The notes under the pieces: generated by a model
What the model saw: only the letters and a program-made list of their open reading frames with translations
Database searches by the model: none
What the model was told of the DNA's origin: nothing
Shown here: positions 50,305 to 60,009 of the stretch, one piece after another
Numbering within the stretch: position 1 is the first letter of the stretch
Layout: each line of letters opens with the position of its first letter
Assembly: GCF_009905215.1 (NCBI RefSeq)
Contig: NZ_CP047593.1
Coordinates: 1,492,900-1,556,899 of the forward strand
Reading direction: 5' to 3'
DNA length: 64,000 bases
Source: Tichowtungia aerotolerans
GTDB taxonomy: Bacteria > Verrucomicrobiota > Kiritimatiellia > Kiritimatiellales > Tichowtungiaceae
Made by a program: the position numbers and the translations under genes

Positions 50305-50335
50305 GTAAAACATGGCTTTCAAAGCCATGTTTTAC
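50305..50335. terminator. Perfect 31-bp palindrome, probable bidirectional terminator
   Basis: GTAAAACATGGCTTT and its exact complement are separated by one base. The GC-rich stem flanked by A- and T-runs fits an intrinsic terminator. Confidence 0.75.
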
Positions 50336-50360
50336 TGGATAGAGCAATTGCAAGGTTGGT

Positions 50361-53300
50361 ATGAAAGGTCATTGGTCAGCTTTTCAGGTATATGCCATGT
50401 TGATAACGGTATTGCTTGCTACGTCATCGGCGCGTGGAAGTCTGCTTGTTCATGATAATTTTAATTATGCGGCGAATACGGTTGTGGCACCGGGAGAAAC
50501 CCTCGGGAGCGCTGCTGATGGCTTTTCCAATCCCTGGAAATTCAGCGGCTATTCGGGGGAGGTGGTTGCGGGGCTTGAATTTCCCGGGGTTGAATCCTCC
50601 GGAAATGCGCTCAAGGTCTGCTATGAGGGGGCGGGGTATCTGTTCCGCGGCATGGCCAGCTCTTTGAGTGCCGGTACGTATTATATGAGCATGATCTTTT
50701 TCCGGGATGACGCGGATGACGGCGGCGGAGAAAACTGGCGGTGGGAGCTTCGGCATGCCGGCAGTTACGCCTCCGGGCCGATTTCTTCCATCAAAACATC
50801 GCTGGGCAGCACTAGCGGCGAGCAGGTGAACCTGCAGGTGGCCGGTGATGTGTTTCAGGTCGGCGTTGCCACTTATAAGCCGGGGACTCCGGTTTTCATG
50901 CTGGCTAAGATAGCTATTGATGATTTCGGTGCGGAAACGGCCTCAATGAAGTGGTACCGGTTTGGGGAGCCGCTCCCGGTTGTGGAGAGCGGAATCGTGT
51001 GGGATGCAACCGGCATCGGTGAGTTCACCGGTGGAAGCGGCTGGAATTTTGTTCTGAACAGCAATATTCCGGAAATTACGATCGATGAATTCCGGCTGGG
51101 AACCGAACTGTCCGATGTTATTCCGGTTTCTCCGCTAAATCTGCCGCCTGCGCACCCTTCTTTTCAGCATGTATTTAACTATACAGCTCATTATCAGATC
51201 TATAATGACGAATCATCTCCCCGATATCTGACAGCGGACAATGCTGCCGGTTATGCGGATGGCAGTCCGATCAAACTGTCGGATGCAAACGGGCAGTTGA
51301 CCCAGCGCTGGGTCCTTGATGCATTCCCGGACGGACAATCCCGAATTCGCAGTTTTAATGCGCCTTATTTTGTTCGGGCCAATGCGGAAGACGGCGGGTG
51401 GAACAGCGGTGATCCGGTTCAACTTCATTCTTGGATGGACTGGAGCAGTCAGAAGTGGACGCTGATACCGCAGGATGACGGCCATGTGTCTTTTAAAATT
51501 GCTCCCAACGATTTTTATATGAGTGCAGAAGCTGTCTCCAATGATGCTCCAATTGAGCTTGATTCCTGGCAGGATGAATCCCGTCAGAAATGGGTACTGG
51601 ATATTCAGGATACGATACAAAGCCCTTATATTCTTCGGGCTGCCGATGGGAATTTGCTGGCATTTTTCCGCTATTCAACGCCCATTGCCTCGAATCAGGG
51701 ATTGCTGTATACCTCACTGGATGATGGGCGGACGTGGTCGTTAAAAACGGCGTTTGCTCAGGATATCTACGGGCCGACCCTGTTTGTTTTGAACAATGAT
51801 CTCTACATGCTTTATGTCAGTATGGAAGATAATACAAAACTTCAGCTGAAAAAGAGCGCCGATCACGGTGCCAGCTGGAGTAATCATGTGCTGGCTGAGT
51901 TTCCGGATGGTGTTGAAACAAGCGGCGGGGCCGATGTGCTGATTAAAGACGGAATTCTGTATTACGGGTTTGCTGATCGGGGCGGTCCGGGAGGATGGCC
52001 GTCTCAATACCGTTTGCGTGTGGCGTCATGTTCCGTCAGCAGCGACCTGATATCGGCGTCCAGCTGGAAGGTAACCGCTCCGTTGGAATTTCCTTCTTCG
52101 CCGGCGGTGTCCGGGACGCGGAATGGGTGGCTGGAGGCCAACTGTGTTGCGGGTCCGGATGGCCGTGTTTGGGTGGTGGCCCGGGTGGATAAGGTGTCCG
52201 GAGGGGATGTGGCTGCGGTGCTGAAGGTTGCAGCGGACCGCACGGCGCTTGAGTTTAACAATCAGTATCCTGCACCGGGAAATGAAACCGGATTTATTTA
52301 TGCTCCGTGGGCAGGTTCGAGCAAGTTCCACTTTGTTTATGACGATGTTTCCAGCCGGTATTTGGTGATGTGTAATCCTTATCTGGGCGCGCCGCCATCC
52401 AGCAGCAGCCATCCTTATGTTCGCAACATACTGGCGCTCTACGAGACAACGGATTTAAAAAATTACCAACTGGTAAAAACGCTTGTTGACGACGATTCCT
52501 TCGAAGACTGGAACCAGTCGAGCTTGCGTACAGGATTCCAGTATCCGGTATTTATAATTGATGGGGAGTCACTGAAGTATGTTGTTCGTACGGCTTACAG
52601 GAGTTTCGATAACTACCATGATGCAAATATGGGGACCTATCACGAGCTGGAAAACTTCAGGGAATACCTCTCGCCCGACGGCGAGCTTGCCTACTATAGG
52701 TTTGATGCACCAAACGAACCGGGCCTTGATTCATCGAAAATGAAAGGGAATTTTTCTGATGTTGTCGGGGCAGAATATGCCCCGAATGGGAAATATGGAG
52801 GGTGTCTTTTGTTTGATGGTGTCGATGATGGGTTGGGATTGATGCATCGTGTTTCACCTAAGCTTCACCGGAGCAAGCAGGTAAGCGTTTCCGTCTGGAT
52901 CAAAAACAATACCGGTTCCGGGCCGGTCTTCACCTCGGCGATTGATGGCGCTTTCGCCGGTTTGGCGCTGCAGGTTCTTTATGGAAAACTCCAAATGACC
53001 GCCCGCAGTCTTTCTTCCGATGCACTGCAGGCTCGGGAGTTCGCTTATCCTTCAACGGGGCAGTGGCACCATGTTGTTGCTTTGTGGGATTTTGAAAACA
53101 GTACCATGCGGCTGTGGCTTGATAATGTGGAGCAGGCCGGCAATGGAACCGTGGTGTTTGGCAGCGGGGAATACACTCGCGGCGCACCGGCATATCAGGA
53201 TGCGATTGGCCGCCATTTTAATGGATCTCAATATTTTAGTGGAAATATTGATGAGTTTCACCTGTACAGTCGGGTGTTGAGCGGAGAAGAAATCTCCGCT

Positions 53301-53705
53301 CTGTTCTATGGCCCGGGATATGGCGAGTGGGCAAGCGGTAACGGGCTGTCTGAAGGGCCGTACGGCGATGATGATCAGGACGGTCTGCTCAACCTCTATG
53401 AATACGGCCTTGGCGGAGACCCAGCCAATGCGGCAAGCCGGGGTCTTGCGCCGCAGGCCTCTGTTACTAAAGACCGCGGAACGAATTGGTTCTGCTATGT
53501 TTATTCGGTTCTGTCGGCTGTCGATAACGGGTTGTTTTACTCCCTTGAGTTGACCGACGACCTGGCCTCCGGGGTTTGGACAAACGGCGGCTACATCGTT
53601 GCGGGAACCAACGCGCCGGGCGGTGCATTCAATTATGTTTCGAACCGGGTGTCTGCGGTTGATGACGATCAAAAGTTCATTCGGCTTGTTATTGAGCAGC
53701 AGTAA
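50361..53705 (+). CDS. Secreted sialidase-like protein with DNFDY, ricin-B, BNR, LamG and C-terminal modules
   Basis: The 1114-residue protein has, in order, a signal peptide, the shared beta-module (about 30-258), a ricin-type beta-trefoil with QRW/QKW repeats (about 270-420), a six-bladed sialidase-like propeller with Asp-boxes SLDDGRTWS and SADHGASWS (about 422-765), a LamG/concanavalin-like domain (about 770-985: WHHVVALWDF, NIDEFHLYSRVLSGEEI) and the shared C-terminal module (DDDQDGLLNLYEYGLGGDP to FIRLVIEQQ). The propeller may be an exo-sialidase or another glycosidase, but the catalytic Arg triad was not verified. A decayed relative of the LamG part lies at 60010-60420. Confidence 0.82.
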   Translation: MKGHWSAFQVYAMLITVLLATSSARGSLLVHDNFNYAANTVVAPGETLGSAADGFSNPWKFSGYSGEVVAGLEFPGVESSGNALKVCYEGAGYLFRGMASSLSAGTYYMSMIFFRDDADDGGGENWRWELRHAGSYASGPISSIKTSLGSTSGEQVNLQVAGDVFQVGVATYKPGTPVFMLAKIAIDDFGAETASMKWYRFGEPLPVVESGIVWDATGIGEFTGGSGWNFVLNSNIPEITIDEFRLGTELSDVIPVSPLNLPPAHPSFQHVFNYTAHYQIYNDESSPRYLTADNAAGYADGSPIKLSDANGQLTQRWVLDAFPDGQSRIRSFNAPYFVRANAEDGGWNSGDPVQLHSWMDWSSQKWTLIPQDDGHVSFKIAPNDFYMSAEAVSNDAPIELDSWQDESRQKWVLDIQDTIQSPYILRAADGNLLAFFRYSTPIASNQGLLYTSLDDGRTWSLKTAFAQDIYGPTLFVLNNDLYMLYVSMEDNTKLQLKKSADHGASWSNHVLAEFPDGVETSGGADVLIKDGILYYGFADRGGPGGWPSQYRLRVASCSVSSDLISASSWKVTAPLEFPSSPAVSGTRNGWLEANCVAGPDGRVWVVARVDKVSGGDVAAVLKVAADRTALEFNNQYPAPGNETGFIYAPWAGSSKFHFVYDDVSSRYLVMCNPYLGAPPSSSSHPYVRNILALYETTDLKNYQLVKTLVDDDSFEDWNQSSLRTGFQYPVFIIDGESLKYVVRTAYRSFDNYHDANMGTYHELENFREYLSPDGELAYYRFDAPNEPGLDSSKMKGNFSDVVGAEYAPNGKYGGCLLFDGVDDGLGLMHRVSPKLHRSKQVSVSVWIKNNTGSGPVFTSAIDGAFAGLALQVLYGKLQMTARSLSSDALQAREFAYPSTGQWHHVVALWDFENSTMRLWLDNVEQAGNGTVVFGSGEYTRGAPAYQDAIGRHFNGSQYFSGNIDEFHLYSRVLSGEEISALFYGPGYGEWASGNGLSEGPYGDDDQDGLLNLYEYGLGGDPANAASRGLAPQASVTKDRGTNWFCYVYSVLSAVDNGLFYSLELTDDLASGVWTNGGYIVAGTNAPGGAFNYVSNRVSAVDDDQKFIRLVIEQQ

Positions 53706-53759
53706 TCCGCCTGAAGTTCGGAAGAGTAATTTTTATATAATAGAAAAAGGCATTGAAAG

Positions 53760-55337
53760 ATGGATAATATGCATGTGTTGGACCTGATTGTACTGGTTCT
53801 CTATTTCGGAGCCACATTGGGTCTCGGGTTGTATTTTTCGAAAAAGAATACGGATACAGAGGAATACTTTTTGGGAGGACGATCTTTTCCCGGGTGGGCG
53901 CTGGGTTTGAGCCTGGTGGGAACCTGTATGAGTTCTGTAACCTTTATTGCGTATCCTGCGGACGGCTTTAAAACAACGCTGGTTCGTTTGACGATGGTGC
54001 TCGGGTTTCCTTTTGTTGCCTTGTTCGCTTCCTATGTGTTACTGCCGTTTTTTCGGCGGGGTACGGTTACCTCGGCTTATGAATATTTGGCGTTGCGGTT
54101 CGGGAAATCGGTCTCATGTTATGCTGCCGGCATTTTCTTTCTGATGCAGATTCTTCGGGTCAGCAGTATCCTTTATCTGGTGTCATTGATTATCCAGTCT
54201 GTGACCGGTCTGGATTTCATGATCTGCATGCTGGTCTCGGGAGGAATTACTGCTGTGTACACGGTCAGCGGTGGGTTTGATGCGGTTATCTGGACTGATG
54301 TGCTCCAGACCATCACGCTTGTCTTCGGGGCTTTCATCATGATCGGAGTTGTCATGTGCTGTTCCTCGGAAGGGTTCGGTGAGTTGATGGCCGCGGCATG
54401 GGAGTACGGAAAAATGTCTTTCACCAGAGATTTAAACACCTCAAGCGGCGCGCTGGAGCCGTTGGCAAAAGGATTCTCTCTGAGCGACAAAACCTTCATC
54501 ATGTTGCTGATTGTCGGAGTTGCCCAGTTTTTAAACGGGCAGTTCGATCAGACATCTATTCAGCGCTGGTGTTCTGCAAAGTCCGCAAAAGAGGCCCGCA
54601 AGGCGATTTTGGTTTTGGCGCTGAGTGCGGTTCCGATCTGGGCCGGCTTTATGTTTGTGGGAACTGTACTTTGGGCGTTTTTTCATTTTTATCCCGATCC
54701 TGTTGCGACCGAAATTCTGAACGGTGTTCGCAAAGCGGAAGAGCTGGTTCCTTATTTTGTCGTGAAGTACGTTCCGCCGGGTTGGGCCGGGCTGGTGATT
54801 GCCGGCGCAATGGCTGCGGCCATGTCCTCGCTGAGCTCCAGCATCAATGCGGCGAGTATGGTTTGGGTTCGGGACATCTATAAGCCCTACATCGCCAAAT
54901 CCATGAGCGACAAACACTATCTCAAAGTTGGATTTGCCGCTTCCGCTGCGGTGTCGCTGTTGATGTTGGTGGGAGCCTATTTGTTTAATGCATCCAATGC
55001 AAAAACCCTCAACGATTTGGCGATGATTCTGGGCAGTGTCTGCAGCGGCGGTATGCTGGCCGTGTTCCTGTTCGGCGTGTTTACCCGGCGCGGTGATTCC
55101 CGATCCATCTGGGTTGCACTGGCGGCAAATGCGGTTTTTGTGAGCTGGATGCTTCTCAGCCATCGCGGCGTGCTTTCCGGCGGGTGGACCCTGGCGGTTG
55201 ACTTGTACTACAGCATACTGCTTGGCAACCTGCTGACTTTTGCTGTTGCGCTGCTGGCCAGTCGATATCTTAAGTCCAGAGGCAGCGATTTGACCAACCT
55301 GACGGTCTGGGATCAGGAAAAGACACCGTTGGTTTGA
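53760..55337 (+). CDS. SSS-family sodium:solute symporter
   Basis: The 525-residue protein has about 13 hydrophobic segments and the family features: an early KKNTDTEEYFLGGRSFPGWALGLSL, then GGFDAVIWTDVLQT and AGLVIAGAMAAAMSSLSSSINAASMVWVRDIY. The family couples sodium influx to uptake of sugars, sialic acid or related solutes. In this locus it would import the mono- or disaccharide released by the secreted enzymes. A TATAAT box near 53737 may give it its own promoter. Confidence 0.9.
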   Translation: MDNMHVLDLIVLVLYFGATLGLGLYFSKKNTDTEEYFLGGRSFPGWALGLSLVGTCMSSVTFIAYPADGFKTTLVRLTMVLGFPFVALFASYVLLPFFRRGTVTSAYEYLALRFGKSVSCYAAGIFFLMQILRVSSILYLVSLIIQSVTGLDFMICMLVSGGITAVYTVSGGFDAVIWTDVLQTITLVFGAFIMIGVVMCCSSEGFGELMAAAWEYGKMSFTRDLNTSSGALEPLAKGFSLSDKTFIMLLIVGVAQFLNGQFDQTSIQRWCSAKSAKEARKAILVLALSAVPIWAGFMFVGTVLWAFFHFYPDPVATEILNGVRKAEELVPYFVVKYVPPGWAGLVIAGAMAAAMSSLSSSINAASMVWVRDIYKPYIAKSMSDKHYLKVGFAASAAVSLLMLVGAYLFNASNAKTLNDLAMILGSVCSGGMLAVFLFGVFTRRGDSRSIWVALAANAVFVSWMLLSHRGVLSGGWTLAVDLYYSILLGNLLTFAVALLASRYLKSRGSDLTNLTVWDQEKTPLV

Positions 55338-55373
55338 TTTTGGCGAGGGCGTGTTCTATAGCATTTCTGAAAT

Positions 55374-55420
55374 AGCTGTAGCCGTTTGCCTGTGGCGAAC
55401 GAGTCGCCCACAGGGCGCCT
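55374..55420 (-). repeat. Hairpin element, copy 2 of 2
   Basis: On the minus strand CCTGTGG pairs with CCACAGG around the conserved GCGACTCGTTC. It matches the copy at 33841 over about 40 bases, including GCGACTCGTTC and AACGGC. It lies between the symporter gene and the converging mutarotase gene. Confidence 0.7.
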
Positions 55421-55457
55421 TCTAAAGAACAATGATTCTTTTAGCGTGCGGAACGGT

Positions 55458-55874
55458 CTATCCCTTTTTGATGATCAGGTTGCTGTAGCCGGCCTGTTCG
55501 CCGGTCATGACGCAGGCGTAGGCGTTTGCTGCACGGCGATAGAACGCAAAGCGTTCGATGCGTTCGGGGGTCGGAGCTTCCGGGGAATGCTTCCGGATGG
55601 TGTTCATATATTCGGCTTCAATTTCCGGGTCCAGTGCGTCATTTCCCGCCGGCGCCATCATGAATAATGGATGCTCATAGGTATCCAGTTCGAAGAGTGG
55701 CATAATTCCTTCGAGCAGTTCGGTAACACGCAGGCCGTCCGCCCGAATGACGTTGTTGCAGCACGAATGCCCGGGGAATTTTGCATCCGCCAAAACCAGT
55801 TCATCGCCATGTCCCATCTCGGCCAGGATTTTCAGAAGCTCCGGACTAATGATCGGTGAGATTCCTTTCAGCAT
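55458..55874 (-). CDS. RbsD/FucU-family sugar mutarotase
   Basis: The 138-residue protein matches RbsD/Fuc[37 protein letters not shown] with the active-site histidine in MGHGD, and the C-terminal [18 protein letters not shown]. Such enzymes speed the exchange of sugar anomers in the cytoplasm. The start at 55874 follows an AGGAAG site and overlaps the end of the GH2 gene by 7 bp, so it is the last gene of the minus-strand operon. Confidence 0.9.
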   Translation of the reverse strand: MLKGISPIISPELLKILAEMGHGDELVLADAKFPGHSCCNNVIRADGLRVTELLEGIMPLFELDTYEHPLFMMAPAGNDALDPEIEAEYMNTIRKHSPEAPTPERIERFAFYRRAANAYACVMTGEQAGYSNLIIKKG

Positions 55875-57835
55875 GTTCTTGCTTCCTGCTGACAATGATT
55901 TTGAAACACTTCTTTTGCGGCATAGTAGGCAGGCTTGGGGGTTCCGTCGTAATTGATGATGGAGGTGTTGTTACCCACCGGCATGCAGTCGTGCCCCATC
56001 CAGATCAGAACCCCGGAGCAGCGCGGGAATCTCTTCTTGCACCGGGTCAGAGCGAAAGCCAGAAAGTCCGCCTGTCGCTTCTGGGATTTTTCAACATAGT
56101 CTTCCAGATCGCATTTGTTGGAATCATTCGCCAGCCATGGTTGAAGCCACCATGCCGAGGTATGTCTCCAGAAGGAATTGTCCAGGGAAATAGGGGCAAC
56201 AGGCATTTCCCCGGCATAGCGGCGGATCAGGGTCGCATCACTTGCTCCGGCCACACCCGTCTCCGATCGGAGCAATGCATCGTCATGATTCCAGTAGTTG
56301 TGCCACTCTTCCTCGGTGCTGCAGTAATCCCATGGGCCGTGGACGTGATGATGAAGTCCTTTGCCTCTGGTTTTATCCGACACAGCGAACTCAGGGCCGC
56401 TGGGAGAGGTGGGCAGATAGGATATGCCGGGGGATTCGGCTGATACGACTTCGCCCAAAGCCTGCAGGGCTGGGTGGGTTTCATCCAGGGGGCGGATATT
56501 TTTTTCATGGTCAGGAACTGTTGTCAGTTCGTTGCCGCCGCACCAGAGAAGCAGCGAAACATGATGGGAGCGCCTTCTGACATAATCGCAGGCAACCTCA
56601 CTCAGGCGGCAGATGAAATCTTCTTCAACCGGAGGATAGTTTTCACACCCTGAGGATGAAAGCGGAAAATCCTGCCAGACAAGTATGCCCAGTTCATCGC
56701 ATTTTTCGTAGAAGTATTCTCGCTCCAGATGTCCGCCGCCCCATACCCGTAATACATTAACGCCCATTTCATGGTAGAGCCGGATCAGTTGGTCATAGCG
56801 TTCCATGTCGAAATCTGGATAGTCCAGTAAGACCGGCGTCCAGTTGACTCCCTGCAGGAAAAGTGTCTGACCGTTCACTTCACAGAGGAGCGGACGGGCG
56901 TTCTCCGGAGCGCCTTCACAGGGCAGCCAGCGCACATGCTTAAACCCGATTTTGCTCCTGAGGATTGATATCTGTTGATCCTGTGTTTCGTAGAGCACTT
57001 CTATGTCGTACAGGTCGGGGGCTCCCTGCTGATTGGGCCACCACAGTCGGGGATTTTGAAGATGAAATTCCTGTTCCTGACTGCCCGGTCCAAGCTCAGC
57101 TTCATATTCAATCCGTGTGTTGGTTTTTCTGTCGCAAAGCACAAGACGAAGTGGGATGGCAGAAGAACAATGATTGTTCAGACGAAGAGTGATTGTTCCC
57201 GTCTGCAAATCGCGAGACAGTCTGGAAAACGTGTTTGTTAATGTGACAGAAGGGGAACCTGTAAGAAGGTAAAGCGAATCCCAGATTCCTGTGGGCACAA
57301 ACCGCACCGACCAGTCCCAGCCAAAATTATAGCGGGGCTTCAGGTATTTTGAACGGGATGTGTAACCGACCTGCCCCTGTTCCTCCGGTGGGATGTCGAA
57401 AATAATACGCAGCCGGTGTTTCCGGCCATCCATTATCGTGTCGCCAAGGTTGATGGCATGCCGCTTCAGAGCGCCGGAAAACGTTCCGACAGTTTCATCG
57501 TCCACCAGAATCCATCCGGAATAATCGAGTCCTTCCGCCAGGAGTTGAACCGGTTCGCCGGTTGGAATCTCTCCTTCTTCAATTTCGGTTACAAATTCCC
57601 AGTGCCGGTGTTCGACCCATTCGCAGGCCAGTGAGTTCTGCTCGATGTTCCAGTCTGGAATAACTCCGTGCCGGAGCAGGGTTGTTTGGACAGAGCCGGG
57701 TAGAACCGCATCGTAGGGACCGCACTCCGGGCGAAGGAGAACCCCTATTTCCGCCGAGTATTTCAAGTCCCACATATAGGGTCGCCATGCCTGCATACTC
57801 CATGGACGATCCAGCAGTTTTGTTTGCTGACTCAT
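55868..57835 (-). CDS. GH2 beta-mannosidase-like glycosidase, cytoplasmic
   Basis: The 655-residue protein has no signal peptide. It shows the GH2 order of a sugar-binding domain ([18 protein letters not shown]), immunoglobulin-like domain and barrel, with acid/base E436 in LLWCGGNEL and nucleophile E525 in [32 protein letters not shown] and [26 protein letters not shown] are typical of beta-mannosidases. It probably removes beta-linked mannose from imported oligosaccharides, in line with the GH130 gene upstream. It is somewhat shorter than usual for the family. Confidence 0.85.
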   Translation of the reverse strand: MSQQTKLLDRPWSMQAWRPYMWDLKYSAEIGVLLRPECGPYDAVLPGSVQTTLLRHGVIPDWNIEQNSLACEWVEHRHWEFVTEIEEGEIPTGEPVQLLAEGLDYSGWILVDDETVGTFSGALKRHAINLGDTIMDGRKHRLRIIFDIPPEEQGQVGYTSRSKYLKPRYNFGWDWSVRFVPTGIWDSLYLLTGSPSVTLTNTFSRLSRDLQTGTITLRLNNHCSSAIPLRLVLCDRKTNTRIEYEAELGPGSQEQEFHLQNPRLWWPNQQGAPDLYDIEVLYETQDQQISILRSKIGFKHVRWLPCEGAPENARPLLCEVNGQTLFLQGVNWTPVLLDYPDFDMERYDQLIRLYHEMGVNVLRVWGGGHLEREYFYEKCDELGILVWQDFPLSSSGCENYPPVEEDFICRLSEVACDYVRRRSHHVSLLLWCGGNELTTVPDHEKNIRPLDETHPALQALGEVVSAESPGISYLPTSPSGPEFAVSDKTRGKGLHHHVHGPWDYCSTEEEWHNYWNHDDALLRSETGVAGASDATLIRRYAGEMPVAPISLDNSFWRHTSAWWLQPWLANDSNKCDLEDYVEKSQKRQADFLAFALTRCKKRFPRCSGVLIWMGHDCMPVGNNTSIINYDGTPKPAYYAAKEVFQNHCQQEARTC

Positions 57836-57860
57836 AATCGATTTTTCGGATTTTGATTTG

Positions 57861-58901
57861 TTATTTTAAACCGGCCAGAACTTCTTCAAGCGAAATCTCG
57901 GCATAGGCGATGTGGGTGTCGGCTGCGCCGTAATAGATTTTGATGATGCCGTCTTCAAACAGCACGCCGTTGTTGAAAACAATATTGCCGAAAAATCCGT
58001 TCACCTCGTAATCGGCTTCAGGTTTCATGATCGGTTTTTCGCTGCGGCCGAGGATTTTCCACGGTTCATCCGCGTCCAGCAACAGCGCTCCCAGGCAGTA
58101 ACGGTTGTTCTTGTCGGCTCCGTGATAGATTTCGAGCCAGCCCTCTTCGATGCGAAAGGGAACCGCGCTGCCGCCGACGCGGCCGTCGTCCCAGAATCCT
58201 TCGCGGGTCGTCAGGAAATTGCGGTGGTTTCCCCAGCACATCAGATCAGGGCTTTCCGCCATCCAAATACTGCGATGTTTGTATTCCGCGGAGGTGGGGC
58301 GATGGAGTGCATAGTATTTCCCGTTGATTTTTTCCGGGAAAATTTCGACGTCCTTGTTGTCGGGCGCGAAAATGACACCATGTCGCTCAAAGGTTTCAAA
58401 GTCGGTTGTTGATGCCAGCAGGGTGGTGATTCCGACGTCGGCTGTTCCGCAATAGTTAATGTAGTATGTGTCATCGATTTTTGTAATCCGTGCGTCTTCG
58501 ATTCCGTACTCTTCGTACACGTTCGCAGGAAACATGGCGGGTTTTTCATCAATCGAGAAATGTATTCCGTCTTTGCTGCGCGCCAGACGGAGATGGGAGA
58601 TCGATGTAAGGAACTGCTGCTCCGCGGTTCGCACAAAGCGTGAATCCGAATAATCAATGGATTTGTCTGTTCGGTCAAAATCACGAACAATCAGTTCGTT
58701 TTGTTCTGATGAAAAAATGGGAACCCGTTCGATAGCAGGATTATCATTCTTTGGAATTTCTGCCACGCGAAGCAGAAGGATAACTTCATCCTTGTAGCGG
58801 GTGACGCCGGCGTTGAAGGTGCATACGACTTCGAAATCCGGGCGTGACGGTTTTACGTCGCAGGGGCTGATTAACGGGTTTTCGGGATGTCTGATAATCA
58901 T
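57861..58901 (-). CDS. GH130 beta-mannoside phosphorylase-like enzyme
   Basis: The 346-residue, five-bladed propeller-type protein has no signal peptide. Family features: ENPLISPCDVKPSRPDFEV near the start, the key acidic residue region EEYGIEDARITKIDDTYYINY, FPEKINGKYYALHRPTS, and YHGADKNNRYCLGALLLD. GH130 members split beta-mannosides, mostly with phosphate to give mannose-1-phosphate. The substrate could be Man-beta-1,4-GlcNAc or a manno-oligosaccharide. ATG 58901 is used because the family begins here; the frame extends to 58973 without support. Confidence 0.87.
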   Translation of the reverse strand: MIIRHPENPLISPCDVKPSRPDFEVVCTFNAGVTRYKDEVILLLRVAEIPKNDNPAIERVPIFSSEQNELIVRDFDRTDKSIDYSDSRFVRTAEQQFLTSISHLRLARSKDGIHFSIDEKPAMFPANVYEEYGIEDARITKIDDTYYINYCGTADVGITTLLASTTDFETFERHGVIFAPDNKDVEIFPEKINGKYYALHRPTSAEYKHRSIWMAESPDLMCWGNHRNFLTTREGFWDDGRVGGSAVPFRIEEGWLEIYHGADKNNRYCLGALLLDADEPWKILGRSEKPIMKPEADYEVNGFFGNIVFNNGVLFEDGIIKIYYGAADTHIAYAEISLEEVLAGLK

Positions 58902-58936
58902 ATCTTTGTTCTTTTTGCTGTCTGGTTTGTTGATGT

Positions 58937-59878
58937 TTAAACGACCGGATGGATTTCGGTGAGTCCTTCCCATTCCGCAGCCTCTTCTGCCAGTTTAGCG
59001 ATGGATTCCAGATCGTCTTTTGTAAAGCGGGTATGAGGTTGTGTAACGACCGGCTTGATCAGGTTGAAATGACTCAGCACCAGTTTCCGCAAGGCCAGTC
59101 CGACGGTGCTGCTGTACGGCGCACAGTCGTTCATGCTGTTTACTTTGGCGATCCTGTCCAGATAAGCCTGTGATTCAAGCGAGTTGATTTTTGACCACAT
59201 CTTGCTGGTCGATGACGGCAGAATATTTGCAGTGGAAGAGACGATCCCGTCCGATTCATGCAACAGGGCCGGGTCAAGTAATCCTTCATGACCGTTTAGA
59301 ACGCGGAATGAATTCGGGTCGCGCAAGGCGAGCAGCTTTTTGAAATACTCCCTGTCTCCGCTGCTGTCCTTGATGCCGACAATATTCGGGTGCTGAATGA
59401 GGCGTTCAATCGTTTCGATCCGGATGGATGCCACGACTGTCCATGGGATATTATAAAGAAGTACTCCACGCGATGCGGCGTCAGCAACGGTCAGAAAAAA
59501 CTCTGTCTGTTCATGTATATCATCGATCGGGAAGTAATAGGGAAGAGTAACGGTTATAAAATCCGCTCCGGCCGATTCTGCCGATTTCAGGTTCCGTATT
59601 GTTTGTTGTGTTCCGGCGTGTGAGCTGATGCCGGCATAAATCGGTATCCGGCCGTCTGCAGTCGAGACAACGGTTTCGATTGTGCGCTGCCAACTGTCTT
59701 GGTTTAAACGTGAAATTTCGCCGGTCGTTCCCAGAGTGAGAATTCCTTGTACGCCTCCGCCAATCAGGAAGTTTACGAGCCGTACAATCGCCTCGGTGTC
59801 TACGGATTCATCCTCGTGAAGAGGGGTTACCATTGGCGCAACAATGCCTTGTTTGAACTTCGATAGGTAATTACTCAC
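58937..59878 (-). CDS. DapA/NanA-family lyase (dihydrodipicolinate synthase/N-acetylneuraminate lyase-like)
   Basis: The 313-residue class I aldolase-type protein shows the carboxylate-binding GTTGE (residues 50-54), active-site tyrosine Y142 in LLYNIPWT and the Schiff-base lysine K170 in VGIKDSSGD. The start is GTG at 59878 with an AAGG site; the first internal ATG would remove a conserved strand. In a catabolic operon with GH130 and GH2, an aldolase for sialic acid or a keto-deoxy sugar acid is more likely than a lysine-biosynthesis enzyme. It is first in a minus-strand operon driven by the promoter at 60020-60048. Confidence 0.88.
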   Translation of the reverse strand: MSNYLSKFKQGIVAPMVTPLHEDESVDTEAIVRLVNFLIGGGVQGILTLGTTGEISRLNQDSWQRTIETVVSTADGRIPIYAGISSHAGTQQTIRNLKSAESAGADFITVTLPYYFPIDDIHEQTEFFLTVADAASRGVLLYNIPWTVVASIRIETIERLIQHPNIVGIKDSSGDREYFKKLLALRDPNSFRVLNGHEGLLDPALLHESDGIVSSTANILPSSTSKMWSKINSLESQAYLDRIAKVNSMNDCAPYSSTVGLALRKLVLSHFNLIKPVVTQPHTRFTKDDLESIAKLAEEAAEWEGLTEIHPVV

Positions 59879-59936
59879 AACCAGCTGCCTTTCAATAAAT
59901 TATATTTTGGTTTCCTTCGTGACTCGTTGCGTCGGT

Positions 59937-59953
59937 CGACATGTGTCATGTCG
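59937..59953 (-). promoter_or_regulatory. Leader hairpin CGACATG/CATGTCG
   Basis: A perfect 7-bp inverted repeat with a TGT centre lies in the 5' leader of the lyase operon, about 60 bases before the start codon. Confidence 0.45.
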
Positions 59954-60009
59954 GGCTTTCGGCACTTCAACATGTAAGATCACGCGGATGTTTTTCTCTG
60001 CCCGTCTAA

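Noticed and set aside
50350-50366. TTGGTATGAAAG at the start of the 50361 gene as a GntR site
   Set aside because: Only half of the palindrome is present and it includes the start codon.
50524-50538. TTCCAATCCCTGGAA as a copy of the dispersed palindrome
   Set aside because: It encodes the conserved FSNPWKF of the DNFDY module and is one mismatch away, so it was not counted as evidence.
57648-57662. TTCCAGTCTGGAA-like palindrome in the GH2 gene
   Set aside because: The arm spacing differs from the 15-bp element and it is a single occurrence.
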